Shown here piece after piece: positions 1 through 9,410 of a stretch of 64,000 nt of DNA. Position numbers and translations under genes: made by a program. The DNA is taken from assembly GCF_003696265.1 (NCBI RefSeq), contig NZ_RFFH01000016.1, positions 62,001 through 126,000 of the forward strand, read 5' to 3'. The notes beneath the pieces were generated by a model, which saw nothing but the letters and a program-made list of their open reading frames with translations, searched no databases and had not been told where the DNA came from. Origin of the DNA: Nocardia stercoris (GTDB lineage Bacteria > Actinomycetota > Actinomycetes > Mycobacteriales > Mycobacteriaceae). Position 1 is the stretch's first letter. Each line of letters opens with the position of its first letter.

Positions 1-468
1 CCAGTGCACCGCGGTGACGTTGTCGCGCGGCTCGATACAGTCGCTGAGCAGGTAGGCCAGCCGGAAATAGGCGTCGGGATATTCGGCTTTCGCGGATCGT
101 TCGAACCACGTTCGCGCGGTATCGAATTCCGGCGGGTCGAGCCGTTCGCTCGCGATGATGCCGATGTTGTACATGGCGACCGCGTCGCCGAGTTCGGCGG
201 CCTTCTCGTACCAGCCGATCGCGGTGCGCTGGTCGCGGACGTCGTCGCTCTTGTCCAGCACGAACCCGAGTCGGAAGTAGGCCTTGGTGTTTCCGGCGGC
301 GGCCGCCCGCTCGTACCACTCGGTGGCGCCGGCACGGTCCGGCGGATCGGACTTCTCCAGCAGATACCCGAGGTCGAACATGGCGGACGCGTCACCGGCG
401 GCCGCGGCCCGTTCGTAGTCTGCGCGCGACTGTGGGCCGGTCCCGCCGGCCCCGGTTGGTTCCCCCAC
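1..468 (-). CDS. Sel1/TPR-like repeat protein (3' end outside window)
   Basis: The visible 156 codons encode about four helical repeats of some 36 residues, each with the Sel1 pattern (for example AAAGNTKAYFRLGFVLDKSD followed by a WYEKAAELGD-type segment). Such solenoids act as protein-interaction scaffolds; no catalytic motif is visible. The GTG at 468-466 is chosen because AGGAAG lies about 10 bases upstream and an in-frame TAG lies just before that. There is no signal peptide, so the protein is probably cytoplasmic. The C-terminus runs off the window, so it could be a module of a larger protein. Specific function unknown. Confidence 0.75.
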   Translation of the reverse strand, partial: MGEPTGAGGTGPQSRADYERAAAAGDASAMFDLGYLLEKSDPPDRAGATEWYERAAAAGNTKAYFRLGFVLDKSDDVRDQRTAIGWYEKAAELGDAVAMYNIGIIASERLDPPEFDTARTWFERSAKAEYPDAYFRLAYLLSDCIEPRDNVTAVHW

Positions 469-576
469 GTTGCGGTCTTTCTTCCTGCGTCCCTAGCCGA
501 TACGGCTCCTCCACCGCAAACACTACAGGGCCGCAACGGGACTCACCGCCGCCGGTGGGAGTGGTCGGGCGTGCTG

Positions 577-1494
577 CTAGGAGCGGGCGAATTCGGTTGC
601 GGCGACCCGGAATCGGCGGTGCGCGGGCACGGTGGCGCGCCGGCTGAAGATCGCGTAGCCGGAGCGTTCGATCTCGTCGAGAATGCCGGCGTAGAGCCGG
701 GACGCGGTACGGATGGCGGGCCGCACCCGGGGGCGCAGCAGCTCGATCCCCGGATCGGCGACGCGGTAGCCGGCGCGGTTCACCGCGATCAGGTCGGCCA
801 GCGCGCGCCGCACCCGCCGGTCGGTGTGCCCGGTCCGGTGGCAGAACGCGAGCAACTCGTCGTCTACACCGAACGCCGCCAGGTGGTCACCCGGCAGATA
901 GACGCGGCCGCGCTCCAGGTCCTCGGCGACGTCCCGCAGAAAGTTGGTGAGCTGGAACGCTTCTCCGAGCGCGGCCGCCGCCGGCTCGGCCTCGGCGAGC
1001 GGCACCACCGTCCCCAGGATCGGCAGCAGCTGCAGCCCGATCGCCGCCGCCGAACCGTGCATGTAGGTGCGCAGTTCGGCCAGGTCGGTGTAGCGGGTGC
1101 GGAACTGCGGTGTGCCCGGCACGTCCATGCGCATGGCGTCGAGGAAGGCCCAGAAGTGCCGGTGCGGGATGCGGTAGCGCGTGATGGTCGCGGCCACCGC
1201 GTACAGCACCGGATCGTCGCCGATCGGGCCCGGATGGTCGAGTCGTTCGCGCAGCAGTTTCTCCAGTCGGTCCAGTTCGCCGGGCGCGTCGTCGTGCGGG
1301 TGGTCGACGATGTCGTCGACGGTCCGGGCGAACGCGTACAGCGCGTGCACCGCGCGCCGGTCCGGGGGCGCCAGCAGCCGGGTCGCCAGATGGTAGGTGC
1401 GGCCGTGCTCGGCGGCGATCCGTTCGCAGTGCCGGAAGGCGTCCGTCGCAGTCACGGGCATGCCGGGCAACGCGACCGCGGGTGCGGTGCTCAC
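577..1494 (-). CDS. crtB: Phytoene synthase (CrtB)
   Basis: Condenses two geranylgeranyl diphosphates into phytoene, the first committed step of C40 carotenoid synthesis. The 305-residue product has both Asp-rich Mg-diphosphate motifs of the squalene/phytoene synthase family: DDIVD at residues 60-64 and DVAED at 188-192, the latter in NFLRDVAEDLERGRVYLP. The GTG start overlaps the TGA of the upstream mannosyltransferase gene as GTGA, implying translational coupling; an in-frame ATG at 1461 is an alternative. It is the last gene of the probable minus-strand operon idsA2-crtI-mptA-crtB, which supplies its substrate and uses its product. Confidence 0.93.
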   Translation of the reverse strand: MSTAPAVALPGMPVTATDAFRHCERIAAEHGRTYHLATRLLAPPDRRAVHALYAFARTVDDIVDHPHDDAPGELDRLEKLLRERLDHPGPIGDDPVLYAVAATITRYRIPHRHFWAFLDAMRMDVPGTPQFRTRYTDLAELRTYMHGSAAAIGLQLLPILGTVVPLAEAEPAAAALGEAFQLTNFLRDVAEDLERGRVYLPGDHLAAFGVDDELLAFCHRTGHTDRRVRRALADLIAVNRAGYRVADPGIELLRPRVRPAIRTASRLYAGILDEIERSGYAIFSRRATVPAHRRFRVAATEFARS

Positions 1495-3137
1495 GGGGAG
1501 ACGACGGCCGGGACCGCCGGGCGGCGCGGCGCGAGGCGGACCTCGGCGCGCAACCGCAGCGGATCCACGTGCCGCAGCGAGACCGCCGCCAGCACCGCGA
1601 CCGCGGTGGCGGCGGCCACGTGCCACACGTTGTACAACCCGATCGAACCGTTGGGCTGGAACACCAGCATCAGCCACGTGCACAGCCCGACCAGGACCTG
1701 CAGCGTGGTGGTGGACAGCGCGAATCCGGCCGCCAGCGCCAGCGGCCACGAGTAGTACCAGGGCAGCGCGGCGGGGGACAGGATGACGATCGCGATGAAG
1801 GTGATCAGGATGCCGGCCACCGCTTCGCGTTCGGTGTGCTTGAACCGCCACCAGGTCCACACCACGGTGACGGCGAGCGCGGCCGCGCACAGCGGGCGGG
1901 TGATGCCGTTGAGCACCCATTCCAGCCGGAAGTGGGTCAGCCCGGTGACATTGAGCCAGGTGGACATGTGCGCCAGGATCGTGGGCAGCGACAACCAGTT
2001 GATGATCTTGTTCGATCCCTGCAGCGCGCTGATCCAGCCCAGGTCCACATGCCCCAGCGCCAGCACCGAGGTGGCAGCGAACACCACCCCGAACACCACC
2101 ACGCCCAGACCGCCGATCTGCGCGAACGTCCACAGCGGATGCGGCAGGTCACCCTCGTCCTGCTCGGCGCGGCGCTCCCGTTCGTGGATCATCCAGATCC
2201 ACACCAGGAACGGCAGAGCCACACCCGCGGTCGCCTTGATCGCGACCGCGATCGCGATCACCACGATGCCGGCCACGTGATGGCGTTCGAGTACGAGCGC
2301 GATCCCGGCCGCCATCAGGCCGACCATCAGCATCTCGTTGTGCACGCCACCGATCAGATGGATCAACACCAGCGGATTGAGCACCGCCAGCCACAGCGCG
2401 ACGGTCGGCTTCCCGCCGAGATGCTTGGTCAGATGCGGTACCGCCCAGACCATCAGGATCAGGCCGGGCAGCATCACCAATCGCATGGCGATCGTGCCGG
2501 CCACCACGTTCGAGCCGGTGACGGTCGTGATCGCGCGGCCCAACAGCAGGAAGAACGGGCCGTAGGGCGCGGTCGTGTTGGTCCACACCGGGCTGACGTT
2601 GTCCAGCAGCACCCCGCTCTTGAACACCGCCGGCGGATCGACGTACGGGTTGTGCCCGTCGCGCAGCAGCGCGCCCTGGGCCAGATAGGAATACACGTCC
2701 TGGCTGAACATCGGGACCGCGAACAGCAGTGGAGTGATCCACAGCCCGACGATGGCCCGCAGCTCGCCCAGCGTCACCGTGCTCGTGGCCGAGCCGGTGC
2801 CGATGGTGGCGCGGCCCAGGCGCACCCACGCCATGACCATCGCGAGCACGCCCAGCCACACCAGGATCGTGGCGAGCATGATGCCGTGCCCGTACCGCAG
2901 CCACGACAGGTGCGCGCCCTCGAGCAGCGGGTCGTTGCGGCGGACCGCCCCGGCACCCATGCCGCCGACGGTGATCAGCACCGCTCCCCAGCAGCCGAGC
3001 GTGGCCGCATGTCCCTCGGCCGTGCGGAAGAAGTCACCGGACCAGCGAAGCCGATGCTGCACGCGGGTCGACGCGCCCATGACCGGAAGGCTACGGACCT
3101 CGGGGGAGATTGTGGTGTCTGACTCGCGGGCTGGCAT
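1491..3137 (-). CDS. mptA: Polyprenyl-phosphomannose-dependent alpha-1,6-mannosyltransferase, MptA type
   Basis: A polytopic GT-C mannosyltransferase of the MptA/MptB family that, in mycobacteria and corynebacteria, elongates the alpha-1,6-mannan backbone of lipomannan and lipoarabinomannan outside the membrane using decaprenyl-phosphomannose. Many hydrophobic segments are visible, with conserved loops such as FSQDVYSYLAQGALLRDGHNPY and NPLVLIHLIGGVHNEML. MptA is preferred over MptB because the neighbours (idsA2, reductase, lppM, GNAT) match the mptA locus of M. tuberculosis. The ATG at 3137 has GGGGGAAG about 9 bases upstream. A GTG at 3272 overlapping the crtI stop, or ATG at 3080, is possible, but codon bias before 3137 looks non-coding. 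Lies between two carotenoid genes. Confidence 0.85.
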   Translation of the reverse strand: MPARESDTTISPEVRSLPVMGASTRVQHRLRWSGDFFRTAEGHAATLGCWGAVLITVGGMGAGAVRRNDPLLEGAHLSWLRYGHGIMLATILVWLGVLAMVMAWVRLGRATIGTGSATSTVTLGELRAIVGLWITPLLFAVPMFSQDVYSYLAQGALLRDGHNPYVDPPAVFKSGVLLDNVSPVWTNTTAPYGPFFLLLGRAITTVTGSNVVAGTIAMRLVMLPGLILMVWAVPHLTKHLGGKPTVALWLAVLNPLVLIHLIGGVHNEMLMVGLMAAGIALVLERHHVAGIVVIAIAVAIKATAGVALPFLVWIWMIHERERRAEQDEGDLPHPLWTFAQIGGLGVVVFGVVFAATSVLALGHVDLGWISALQGSNKIINWLSLPTILAHMSTWLNVTGLTHFRLEWVLNGITRPLCAAALAVTVVWTWWRFKHTEREAVAGILITFIAIVILSPAALPWYYSWPLALAAGFALSTTTLQVLVGLCTWLMLVFQPNGSIGLYNVWHVAAATAVAVLAAVSLRHVDPLRLRAEVRLAPRRPAVPAVVSP

Positions 3138-3268
3138 CTCTCGGTTCTTCCCCCCGGAAGTGGTCGACGCGGACGGGTCCGCAAGGTACAGGTTGTCGGC
3201 CAGTTTAGTGTGCGCTCGAACCGATGCCCATCCGGCTTCGACGGGATCACACCGGTCGGCGCCGGTGA

Positions 3269-4846
3269 TCACCGCGCGAACGTCGGGTCGTACCGCGCGC
3301 CGGCGACCACGCGCTGCTCGCTGCCGGTGACCGTGCCGGCGATCCGCTGGGCGGCGAGCTTGCCCGACAGCAGTGTGGTCGGCACACCCACACCGGGCGT
3401 GGTGCCGCAGCCGGCCAGCACCACGTTCTCCGCGGTCCGGGGTAGGTTCCGCGGCCGGAACGGCCCGGTCTGCCGGAGCAGGTGCGCGGCCGAGAACGGT
3501 GAGCCCGCGAGCATGCCGCGGCGCTGCCAGGTCGCCGGAGTGTCAAGGTGGTCGATCTTGAAACTTCCCGAAATGCCGTGGTAGCCACGGTCTTCCAGCT
3601 TCTCCAGCAGCTCGCCCACGTAGGCGGGACCGAGCCGGTCCCAGTCCAGCGGCGCCGCATCCAGATTCGGGCAGGGCGCCAGCAGTGACAGCGGCTCGAA
3701 CGGTCCGGTGCGCCGCGTGATCAGCAGGCCCGGATCGGTGACCGCGGGCCGGGTCAGCAGCAGTGACGGATCGCTCATGACCCGGCCGCGGCCGCGCCCC
3801 GCGGTGAGTTCGGCGAAGGTGTGGTCCCAGGCGGACCCGAAGTCGATGGTGTGGTGGGCCGACACCGGCCACCGGGCGGCCACCGCCGCCGGCACCGTGC
3901 CGTGCGCGACCACCGCCGACGGGGACGCGCGCAGCGGCCGCAGCCGGCGGATCCCGAACCGGTCCAGCGAACCGAGGTCCGCGGTCAGCACCACCGCGTC
4001 GCAATCGAAGGCGCGCCCGTCCGCGGTCCGGACCCGGCGGGCCCGGCCGTGCGCGTAGTCGATGCCGGTGACCTCGGCGTTCAGTTCCAGCCGGCCGCCC
4101 GCGGCGGTGAACGCGGCCGCCAGCGCGGCCGGAATCGCCCGCATGCCGCCCTGCGGGTAGTAGACGCCGAGCGAGGTATCCATGTGCGGGATCGCGCCGT
4201 ACACGCCCAGCGCCTGGGCCGGCGCCAACCCGGCGAACAACGCCTGGAAGGTGAACAGCCGGGTCAGCCGCTGATCGCGCAGTGTGCGCCGGACCCGCGG
4301 CTGGAGCCGGCCGAATGCGCCCGCCCGGGCCAGCCGGCCCAGCGCGGCCCGCGAATCCGGATCCCGGACCAGGTCCAGCGGTGAATCGAAGTTCGCGTCC
4401 ATGAAGTGCGGGAACGCCGAATCGTAGATGCCGCCCAGCCATTTCCGCAGCCGCCGGTACCGGGCCGCCTCGGCGGGCCCGCAGAACCGGGTCACCTCGG
4501 CGCCCATCATCTCGGGGTCGCTGTACACCCCGATCACCGAGTCGTCGGCGAATCGGGCCCGATAGGCGGGGGAGAGCTGCAGGATCCGCAGGCCGCACCG
4601 CTCGGCGTCGGTGCCGACCGCCGCGAGCGCCTCGTCGATCAGGCCGGGAACGGTGAGAATCGTTGCGCCGGAATCGATGTCGTAGTCCGGGCCGCGATAC
4701 ACCCCGACCCGGCCGCCGGGATGGTCGGCCCGCTCGACAACGGTGACCTGCCGCCCGGCGCCCGTCAGATGCAGTGCCGCGGCCAGCCCGGACAGCCCGG
4801 CGCCCACGACCACCACCCGGTCGGCGGGTGACACAACAGTTCTCAT
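3269..4846 (-). CDS. crtI: Phytoene desaturase (CrtI family)
   Basis: FAD-dependent desaturase expected to convert phytoene stepwise to lycopene at the membrane. The 525-residue product begins with a dinucleotide-binding fold (VVVVGAGLSGLAAALHL, followed by ERADHPGGRV) and ends with the typical FAD-contacting stretch VVLAGCGTTPGVGVPTTLLSGKLAA. Length fits the family. It follows the GGPP synthase gene by 32 bases and precedes mptA and crtB in the same direction, so it probably shares their transcript. Desaturation step number cannot be read from sequence; CrtI is inferred from the adjacent crtB. Confidence 0.9.
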   Translation of the reverse strand: MRTVVSPADRVVVVGAGLSGLAAALHLTGAGRQVTVVERADHPGGRVGVYRGPDYDIDSGATILTVPGLIDEALAAVGTDAERCGLRILQLSPAYRARFADDSVIGVYSDPEMMGAEVTRFCGPAEAARYRRLRKWLGGIYDSAFPHFMDANFDSPLDLVRDPDSRAALGRLARAGAFGRLQPRVRRTLRDQRLTRLFTFQALFAGLAPAQALGVYGAIPHMDTSLGVYYPQGGMRAIPAALAAAFTAAGGRLELNAEVTGIDYAHGRARRVRTADGRAFDCDAVVLTADLGSLDRFGIRRLRPLRASPSAVVAHGTVPAAVAARWPVSAHHTIDFGSAWDHTFAELTAGRGRGRVMSDPSLLLTRPAVTDPGLLITRRTGPFEPLSLLAPCPNLDAAPLDWDRLGPAYVGELLEKLEDRGYHGISGSFKIDHLDTPATWQRRGMLAGSPFSAAHLLRQTGPFRPRNLPRTAENVVLAGCGTTPGVGVPTTLLSGKLAAQRIAGTVTGSEQRVVAGARYDPTFAR

Positions 4847-4878
4847 GAGCCGGGACCTCTTTCGTACGCGCCGCGCGG

Positions 4879-5991
4879 TTATGCCACTCGGGCGGTGGCC
4901 GCGGCAGCCATCTCCCGCAGGGCCGCGGCGGCCCGCGGGGTCGTCGTACTGCCGGCCAGCGCGGCCAGGCCGCTCTCGGTCAACGCGGTGATCCGGGCCT
5001 CGACCGCGTCGACCGCGCCGAGTCCGGTGAGTATCGCCCGCAACTCGGTGACCTCGGACTCGCTCAGATCGGTACCCAGGGCGGCGCGCAGCCGGGCCGC
5101 CGCGGCGGGGTCGGTGGTGTCGGCCCGCCGCAGTGCCTCCGCGATCAGGACCGTGCGCTTGCCCTCGCGCAAGTCGTCCCCGGAGGGTTTGCCGGTGACC
5201 GCCGGGTCGCCGAACACGCCCAGCAGGTCGTCGCGCAACTGGAAGGCGATGCCGATATCGGTGCCGAAGGTCCGGTAGGCGGCGATCAGTTCCGGATCGG
5301 CGTCGGCCAGCGCCGCGCCCAGGTGCAGCGGCCGCTCGATCGTGTACGCGGCCGTCTTGTACCGGTTGATCCGCAGCGCGGCCTCGACCGATTCGTCGCC
5401 GCCGGCCTCGCCGTGGATGTCGAGCAGCTGCCCGCCGAGCACCTCGGTCCGCATGGCCGCCCAGACCGGCGCGAACCGGGCGGCGGCCGCCGGGTCCAGA
5501 CCGGCCGCCGCGACCATGTCGTCGGCCCAGGCCAGGGCCAGGTCGCCGACCAGGATCGCGAACGCGGCGCCGTAGTGCGCCGCGTCACCGGACCAGGCGG
5601 CGTCGCGGTGCCGCTGCTCGAACTCGACGTGCACGGTCGGGAAGCCGCGCCGGGTCCGCGAGGAGTCGATGATGTCGTCGTGTACCAGGGCGCAGGCCTG
5701 CACCAATTCCAGTGCGGCACAGGCGCGCAGCACCGCGGGCGCGTCCGGGCCGTCGGGATCGCCGCCCGCGCCCAGCCATCCGGTCCAGGCGAACGCGGGC
5801 CGGGTGCGTTTGCCGCCACGCAGTACGAACTGTTCCAGGGCGCCGGTGGCTTCGGCGACCACCGGGCCCATGTCGGCGGCGGCGGCCGAACGTTCGGCGA
5901 AGTACTCGGTCAGTGTTCGTTGTAGCTCGGTCAGCAGGCCGGCCGCGGCGGCTCGCGCCGGGCGGGCCGTGGTGCTCGGTCCGGCGGACAT
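4879..5991 (-). CDS. idsA2: Geranylgeranyl diphosphate synthase (IdsA2/CrtE-like)
   Basis: All-trans polyprenyl diphosphate synthase that extends allylic diphosphates with IPP. The 370-residue product has the first Asp-rich motif DDIID at residues 105-109 and the second, DDLLGVFGD, at 254-262, plus GGKRTRP near residue 59. The ATG at 5991 has GAGGT five bases upstream. It is the first gene of the operon with crtI, mptA and crtB, so GGPP (C20) for phytoene synthase is its likely product. It occupies the position of mycobacterial idsA2. Transcribed divergently from the methylenetetrahydrofolate reductase gene across about 200 bases. Confidence 0.9.
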   Translation of the reverse strand: MSAGPSTTARPARAAAAGLLTELQRTLTEYFAERSAAAADMGPVVAEATGALEQFVLRGGKRTRPAFAWTGWLGAGGDPDGPDAPAVLRACAALELVQACALVHDDIIDSSRTRRGFPTVHVEFEQRHRDAAWSGDAAHYGAAFAILVGDLALAWADDMVAAAGLDPAAAARFAPVWAAMRTEVLGGQLLDIHGEAGGDESVEAALRINRYKTAAYTIERPLHLGAALADADPELIAAYRTFGTDIGIAFQLRDDLLGVFGDPAVTGKPSGDDLREGKRTVLIAEALRRADTTDPAAAARLRAALGTDLSESEVTELRAILTGLGAVDAVEARITALTESGLAALAGSTTTPRAAAALREMAAAATARVA

Positions 5992-6176
5992 GAGTACCTC
6001 CCAGATCACTCGGCGTGCGGCGCGTACCGGACGGGCCGGTGGCGCGATGTGGCTACCTAGAATTCGAACGTGACGCCGTTCGCGGATGGAAACGATACCG
6101 GTGCGATCGTGGCGGTCGTGGCCGGATCCCGTCACCGTCCGGTCTACGCTGTACGCATGTGACCCGCGTCTCCATT

Positions 6177-6189
6177 TACACTGGGCGAG
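6177..6189 (+). promoter_or_regulatory. Candidate -10 hexamer for leaderless metF transcript
   Basis: TACACT (6177-6182) fits the actinobacterial TANNNT -10 consensus and ends six bases before the GTG at 6189, with no ribosome-binding site between them. A second hexamer, TACGCT at 6145-6150, stands eight bases before an in-frame GTG at 6159, giving an alternative leaderless start 10 codons upstream. No good -35 was seen for either. Confidence 0.4.
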
Positions 6190-7211
6190 TGAGTTTCGAC
6201 AATGTGCGGGGTGCGGTCACCGGTGACGGGCAGGGGGCATCGGCCGCGCAATCCCAGCCCCGGACACCCCAGCTCTCGCGGACCCCGTCTGTCGTAGGCA
6301 GTCTCGGACCGCGCCCCGACGGCTTCGTGCCGTTCTCCGTCGAGTTCAACCCGCCCCGCGACGCCGCCGCCGAGGCGCGGCTGTGGCGGGCGGCCCGCGA
6401 GTTCGAATGCCTGCATCCCGCGTTCGCGTCGGTGACCTACGGCGCCGGCGGCTCCACCCGCGAGCGCACCGCCCGCGTCACCGGGCAGCTGGCCCGCGAG
6501 ACCACACTGCTCACGGTGGCCCACCTGACCGCGGTCGGGCACAGTGTCGCCGAACTCCGCTCGATCATGGGCGCCTACGCCGACGCCGGGATCCGCAACA
6601 TCCTCGCGCTGCGCGGTGACCCGCCCGGCGATGTGCTCGGCGACTGGGTGCGCCACCCGGAGGGCCTGGAGTACGCCGAACAGCTGGTCTCGATGGTGCG
6701 CGGGCTCGGCGACTTCCACGTCGGCGTCGCCTCCTTCCCGCAGGGCCACCACCGCTCACCCGACCTCGACTCCGACACCCGCTTCCTGATCGCGAAACTG
6801 CGTGCGGGCGCGGAGTATTCGATCACCCAGATGTTCTTCGAGGTGGACCACTACCTGCGCCTGCGGGATCGGGTCGCGGCCGCGGACCCGATCGAGGGCG
6901 CCAAACCGATCATCCCGGAGCTGATGCCGATCACCTCGCTGCGCACCGTCGAGCGGGCCGAGGAGCTGTCCGGCCGCCCGCTGCCGCGCCACCTCGTCGC
7001 GCGGCTGGAAAAGGCCGCGGGCAACGATCCCGAAGGCAACCGGGACGCGGTCCGCGCGGTCGGCATCGAGATCGCCACCGAGATCGGCCAGCGCCTGATC
7101 GACGAGGGCGCGCCCTGCCTGCACTTCATCACGCTGAACTTCGCCAAGGCGACGACCGAGGTGCTGACCAACCTGGGCTACCGGGTCGCACCGGCGTCCG
7201 CCCCGGCCTAG
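6189..7211 (+). CDS. metF: Methylenetetrahydrofolate reductase (MetF family)
   Basis: Reduces 5,10-methylenetetrahydrofolate to 5-methyltetrahydrofolate for methionine synthesis, using a bound flavin in a TIM barrel. The 340-residue product shows the family landmarks PFSVEFNPPRD near residue 45, FASVTYGAGGSTRERT, NILALRGDPPGD and ITQMFFEVDHY. About 45 residues before the barrel are poorly ordered; the start is uncertain (GTG 6189 or 6159). The position corresponds to mycobacterial Rv2172c between idsA2 and lppM. Its stop is one base from the stop of the convergent glycosyltransferase gene. Confidence 0.88.
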   Translation: MSFDNVRGAVTGDGQGASAAQSQPRTPQLSRTPSVVGSLGPRPDGFVPFSVEFNPPRDAAAEARLWRAAREFECLHPAFASVTYGAGGSTRERTARVTGQLARETTLLTVAHLTAVGHSVAELRSIMGAYADAGIRNILALRGDPPGDVLGDWVRHPEGLEYAEQLVSMVRGLGDFHVGVASFPQGHHRSPDLDSDTRFLIAKLRAGAEYSITQMFFEVDHYLRLRDRVAAADPIEGAKPIIPELMPITSLRTVERAEELSGRPLPRHLVARLEKAAGNDPEGNRDAVRAVGIEIATEIGQRLIDEGAPCLHFITLNFAKATTEVLTNLGYRVAPASAPA

Positions 7212-7212
7212 C

Positions 7213-8373
7213 TCACTCCACGACCGGATTGCGGCCCTTCCAGGTCAGCGTGCCTGCCGCGTGCCGCAGGTGCGAGCGAACCGACAAGGTCAGGTACGCG
7301 GCGACCGACATCGGGTGGACCACGGCGGCGGCCAGGTCGGTGGCCGCGACGGGACCGCCCGATTCGAGCGAGCGGGCCAGCAGACGGCCGGTGACCGCGC
7401 ACGCGTACCCGGCCAGGCCCCACTGCCGGGTCCGGCCGGTGGCCAGCAATGCGGCCAGCGGCGGGACGCCGTAGGCCAGCAGCGCGACCGCGCCGACCGC
7501 CGCGCTGCCGGCCGGTGATCCGTACGCCGACCACAGCCAGCGGGTGTACCCGGTGTCGAGTTCGGCTGCGCCGGTGTACATCCGGGTCCGGGCCTGCCGG
7601 CCGGCGGTGACCAGGACGGTGCGGTGCCCGGCCCGGCGGACGGCCCGCGCCAGCGCCAGGTCCTCGGTGACCGCAGCGCGCACGGCGGCATGGCCGCCCG
7701 CCGCCCGGTAGGCGGTGGCGTCGAAGACCAGGAACTGTCCGCAGGCGACCGCGGTGGCGGCCGAGCCGCCACGATTGGCGGCCCGGACCGGCAGGGTGGA
7801 CGCCCACGACCAGCACAGCAGTGGCTGGACCAGTGCCTCGGCCGCGGTACCGGCCAGCTGCAGCGGCCACGGCGACACCAATCCGGCTCCGGTGCGGCGC
7901 AATTCGGTGACCGCGGCGGCGATCGCGTCCGGGGCGAGCCGCACGTCGGCGTCGAGGAAGATCAGCGCACGGGGTGCGTCGGCCGCGGAATCGCCTGTGA
8001 CACCGGCACATTCGGCGAGACGGGCGCAGGCCGCGGCCTTCCCGGTCCAGCCGGGCGCGGGCTCGGTCTCGGCGCTGATCACCGCGAACCGGTGGTCGTC
8101 ACCGATCGCGTCGACGGCCGCCGCATACGTGCCGTCGGTCGAACGATCGTCGAGGACGAGCACCCGAAGCCGCGGAACACCTTGCTGGGCACGCAGATCC
8201 GCGATCAGCCAGGGCAACCGGGTGGCCTCGTCGCGCGCCGGTACACAGACCACGACCGGCTCGATGACCGTGGTCCGGCGGGCCCGCAGCATCGGCACCG
8301 ACAGCCGATTCACCGCCGTCAGGGCGGCACCGGTCGCGGCGATCGCCGTCCCGGCCGCGACGACGGCTTTCAT
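7213..8373 (-). CDS. Family 2 glycosyltransferase, probably carotenoid glycosyltransferase (CruC/CrtQ-like)
   Basis: A GT-A enzyme with an N-terminal hydrophobic anchor, the nucleotide-sugar fold (VVVCVPARDEATRLPWLIAD, VLVLDDRSTDGT), a metal-binding DAD motif (FLDADVRLAPDA), TEDLALARAVRRAGH as probable catalytic loop and several C-terminal membrane helices. The APGWTGKAAACARLA segment is typical of the CrtQ/hopene-associated glycosyltransferase group. Co-location with crtB, crtI, cruF and a CrtO-like gene suggests it glycosylates a hydroxylated carotenoid; the acceptor is inferred, not shown. It lies 81 bases downstream of lppM in the same direction and converges on metF. Confidence 0.75.
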   Translation of the reverse strand: MKAVVAAGTAIAATGAALTAVNRLSVPMLRARRTTVIEPVVVCVPARDEATRLPWLIADLRAQQGVPRLRVLVLDDRSTDGTYAAAVDAIGDDHRFAVISAETEPAPGWTGKAAACARLAECAGVTGDSAADAPRALIFLDADVRLAPDAIAAAVTELRRTGAGLVSPWPLQLAGTAAEALVQPLLCWSWASTLPVRAANRGGSAATAVACGQFLVFDATAYRAAGGHAAVRAAVTEDLALARAVRRAGHRTVLVTAGRQARTRMYTGAAELDTGYTRWLWSAYGSPAGSAAVGAVALLAYGVPPLAALLATGRTRQWGLAGYACAVTGRLLARSLESGGPVAATDLAAAVVHPMSVAAYLTLSVRSHLRHAAGTLTWKGRNPVVE

Positions 8374-8454
8374 CGATCACCGTTCGGCGTCGGTTGGCAC
8401 ATGCTGGCGACAATAGCCGGGCGTGAGCGCGTCCGCGCGGGTCCGTGACGGCCG

Positions 8455-9231
8455 CTACATCCGCGGCCGGCTCCCGGGCAGCACGTTGCGCTGGGAGTAG
8501 GCCATGATCGCCACCAGCACGGCCACACCCAGGGTCACGCCGCCGACGATCCAGGCCCAGCCACCGAAGGACCGGGTGTTCGGGTCGGCGTAGCTGACCT
8601 CGCTGTGCAGCTTGCTGACATCACCGGCGGGCAGCTTCCAGGTGACGGTGTTGTCGTCGACCCGGGTGCCGTTGGTGGTGGCCACCCGCGCCGGGAACGC
8701 CACCGTGAACTGGACGTCGGAACCCTGCGACGGAACCGCTTTCAGATCGACCCGGCCGTTGAGCGTGACCAGGTCACCGCTGCGGGTGAACTGCAGGTCG
8801 AACATGCCCTGAGTCTGATCGGACAGGCCGCTCAGCTGCTGGACCTCGCCGAAGGTGAGATGGTCGAAGTAGACCTGGCTGCCGACGTACCCGTCCTCGT
8901 TGTACGGCTCGACCCGGACTTCCTTGCTTTCCAGCGAGCCGGGCACCTTCAGCTGCGGCCCCTTGTCCTTGTCGTCGGTCGGCACGGCCGCCGCGACGAT
9001 GTGCCCCGACACCTGGTCGTTGGACGACACACCCATCGTCACCTGGACCCGCAGGCACCCGGCCAGGAACGGCAACAGCAGCAGCGCCAGCAGCGCCATC
9101 GGGACCGCGCGCCGGCGGCGCGGCCGCCCGGCCGGCTCGCTGCCCGGGGTCGCGGCATCGCGACACGGCGCGGCGGCGGGCTTGCGCCCAGACGGGGTGA
9201 CGGGCATGTGAGGTGTCGAAACCGGCTGCAC
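8455..9231 (-). CDS. lppM: Lipoprotein LppM
   Basis: A lipoprotein with a lipobox (LLLLPFLAGC), a beta-rich extracytoplasmic domain of about 180 residues and a C-terminal transmembrane helix (WAWIVGGVTLGVAVLVAIMAY) followed by a short basic tail. This layout and the position next to the reductase and GNAT genes match mycobacterial LppM, linked in the literature to cell-envelope and phagosome phenotypes. GTG 9231 is chosen because the hexamer TATGCT (9243-9238) ends six bases upstream, indicating a leaderless mRNA; ATG 9207 is in frame but lacks a Shine-Dalgarno sequence. The basic region before the signal helix is unusually long. Confidence 0.85.
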   Translation of the reverse strand: MQPVSTPHMPVTPSGRKPAAAPCRDAATPGSEPAGRPRRRRAVPMALLALLLLPFLAGCLRVQVTMGVSSNDQVSGHIVAAAVPTDDKDKGPQLKVPGSLESKEVRVEPYNEDGYVGSQVYFDHLTFGEVQQLSGLSDQTQGMFDLQFTRSGDLVTLNGRVDLKAVPSQGSDVQFTVAFPARVATTNGTRVDDNTVTWKLPAGDVSKLHSEVSYADPNTRSFGGWAWIVGGVTLGVAVLVAIMAYSQRNVLPGSRPRM

Positions 9232-9410
9232 GCGCAGAGCATATATGGGCCGATCACGCTCGCGACGCTGCCTCACGAGCGCGTCGCTTGTCCGGCATGT
9301 CGGGATCACCGCCGCCGGGTGCGACAGCACCGAACCGGATCGTCCACGGTCCGGGCGCAGCCGATTCCGGCCGCCCGACCGGCAGCACCACCCGCTGCCA
9401 CGGCGGATCG

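Noticed and set aside
4..1755. Long plus-strand reading frame opposite the Sel1 gene, crtB and part of mptA
   Set aside because: Arises from high G+C; the minus strand encodes recognisable families throughout, and the plus frame has no motif or ribosome-binding site.
3138..3272. 45-residue N-terminal extension of MptA from GTG 3272 overlapping the crtI stop
   Set aside because: Third-position G+C drops and a good ribosome-binding site precedes ATG 3137, so the segment is more likely a spacer.
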